A stretch of DNA of 64,000 bases, taken from the NCBI RefSeq assembly GCF_004369205.1, contig NZ_QFGA01000001.1, forward strand, positions 1,984,001-2,048,000, given 5' to 3'. Shown here in pieces: positions 63,924-64,000 of the stretch. A program made the position numbers and the translations under genes. Position 1 is the first letter of the stretch, and every line of letters starts with the position of its first letter. This stretch comes from Pelotomaculum schinkii. Lineage in GTDB: Bacteria; Bacillota; Desulfotomaculia; Desulfotomaculales; Pelotomaculaceae. Below the pieces are notes generated by a model that saw only the letters and a list, made by a program, of their open reading frames with translations, did not search any database and was not told the origin of the DNA.

Positions 63924-64000
63924 GTTTAGAACCCCCCCAAAAATTTTTCTCCTTCTTGTATTGTAACCTTTTATGAAAAGAATTACCTTTTGTATCACCA

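Overview
The window reads as a chromosome segment of a Gram-positive anaerobe of the Clostridia, most like the Peptococcaceae / Desulfotomaculum-Pelotomaculum group. The evidence is the gene order ctsR-mcsA-mcsB-clpC-radA-disA-carD-yacL, the SLH-domain surface proteins, strong GGAGG ribosome binding sites, and the split nad, pan and fol operons. The assignment is an inference from gene content; no database search was possible. Nearly all housekeeping genes lie on the minus strand. Plus-strand genes are concentrated in two accessory patches.

Layout: 1-9.7 kb is the class III heat-shock/DNA-integrity operon, read leftwards from a CtsR-box promoter. 9.9 kb holds tRNA-Asn. 10.1-17.6 kb is an accessory patch with a self-regulated AbrB/RelE-type toxin-antitoxin pair, a secreted YD-repeat protein, a broken RHS remnant, a probable immunity gene, and a large RHS protein with a nuclease-type toxin tip. 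The RHS gene lies behind a promoter, a c-di-GMP-I riboswitch and an intrinsic terminator. 18.6-25 kb is a complete rrn operon (16S - tRNA-Ile - tRNA-Ala - 23S - 5S). Its 23S gene carries two intervening sequences, one encoding a four-helix-bundle protein. 25.2-33.2 kb carries lysS, greA, a COG5322 dehydrogenase with a regulator, dusB, coaX, an Rrf2 regulator and nifS/iscS. 33.3-41.4 kb is a plus-strand restriction-modification island (XRE regulator, PLD/helicase remnant, mod, rhuM, res), bounded on the left by decayed repA and fic fragments. 41.5-46.8 kb has bioY, birA, nadC, a lipoprotein and an unknown gene. 46.9-51.1 kb has two SLH surface proteins. 52-59.5 kb is an rRNA methyltransferase plus the nadA-nadB and pan genes. 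60-64 kb has folK, folB, folP, a universal stress protein and ndk.

Functional themes: proteostasis and DNA repair (CtsR regulon, RadA, DisA); cofactor biosynthesis (biotin, NAD, pantothenate/CoA, folate); contact-dependent competition under probable c-di-GMP control; DNA modification/restriction. Candidate regulatory sites include a CtsR tandem box, two BirA-like operators, palindromes over the birA, TA and island-regulator promoters, and an attenuated leader before the pantothenate genes.

The most unusual signal is non-coding. Intergenic regions are filled with imperfect arrays of 7-bp units (several unrelated-looking heptamers), usually paired with the inverse complement at the other end of a hairpin. 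The same heptad termini bound the ORF-bearing 23S intervening sequence, the ORF-less one, and every rrn spacer element. This suggests one mobile repeat family in which the four-helix-bundle protein belongs to the long form. A second element of about 130 bp, built from two inverted repeats, occurs at least eight times, often beside heptad arrays.
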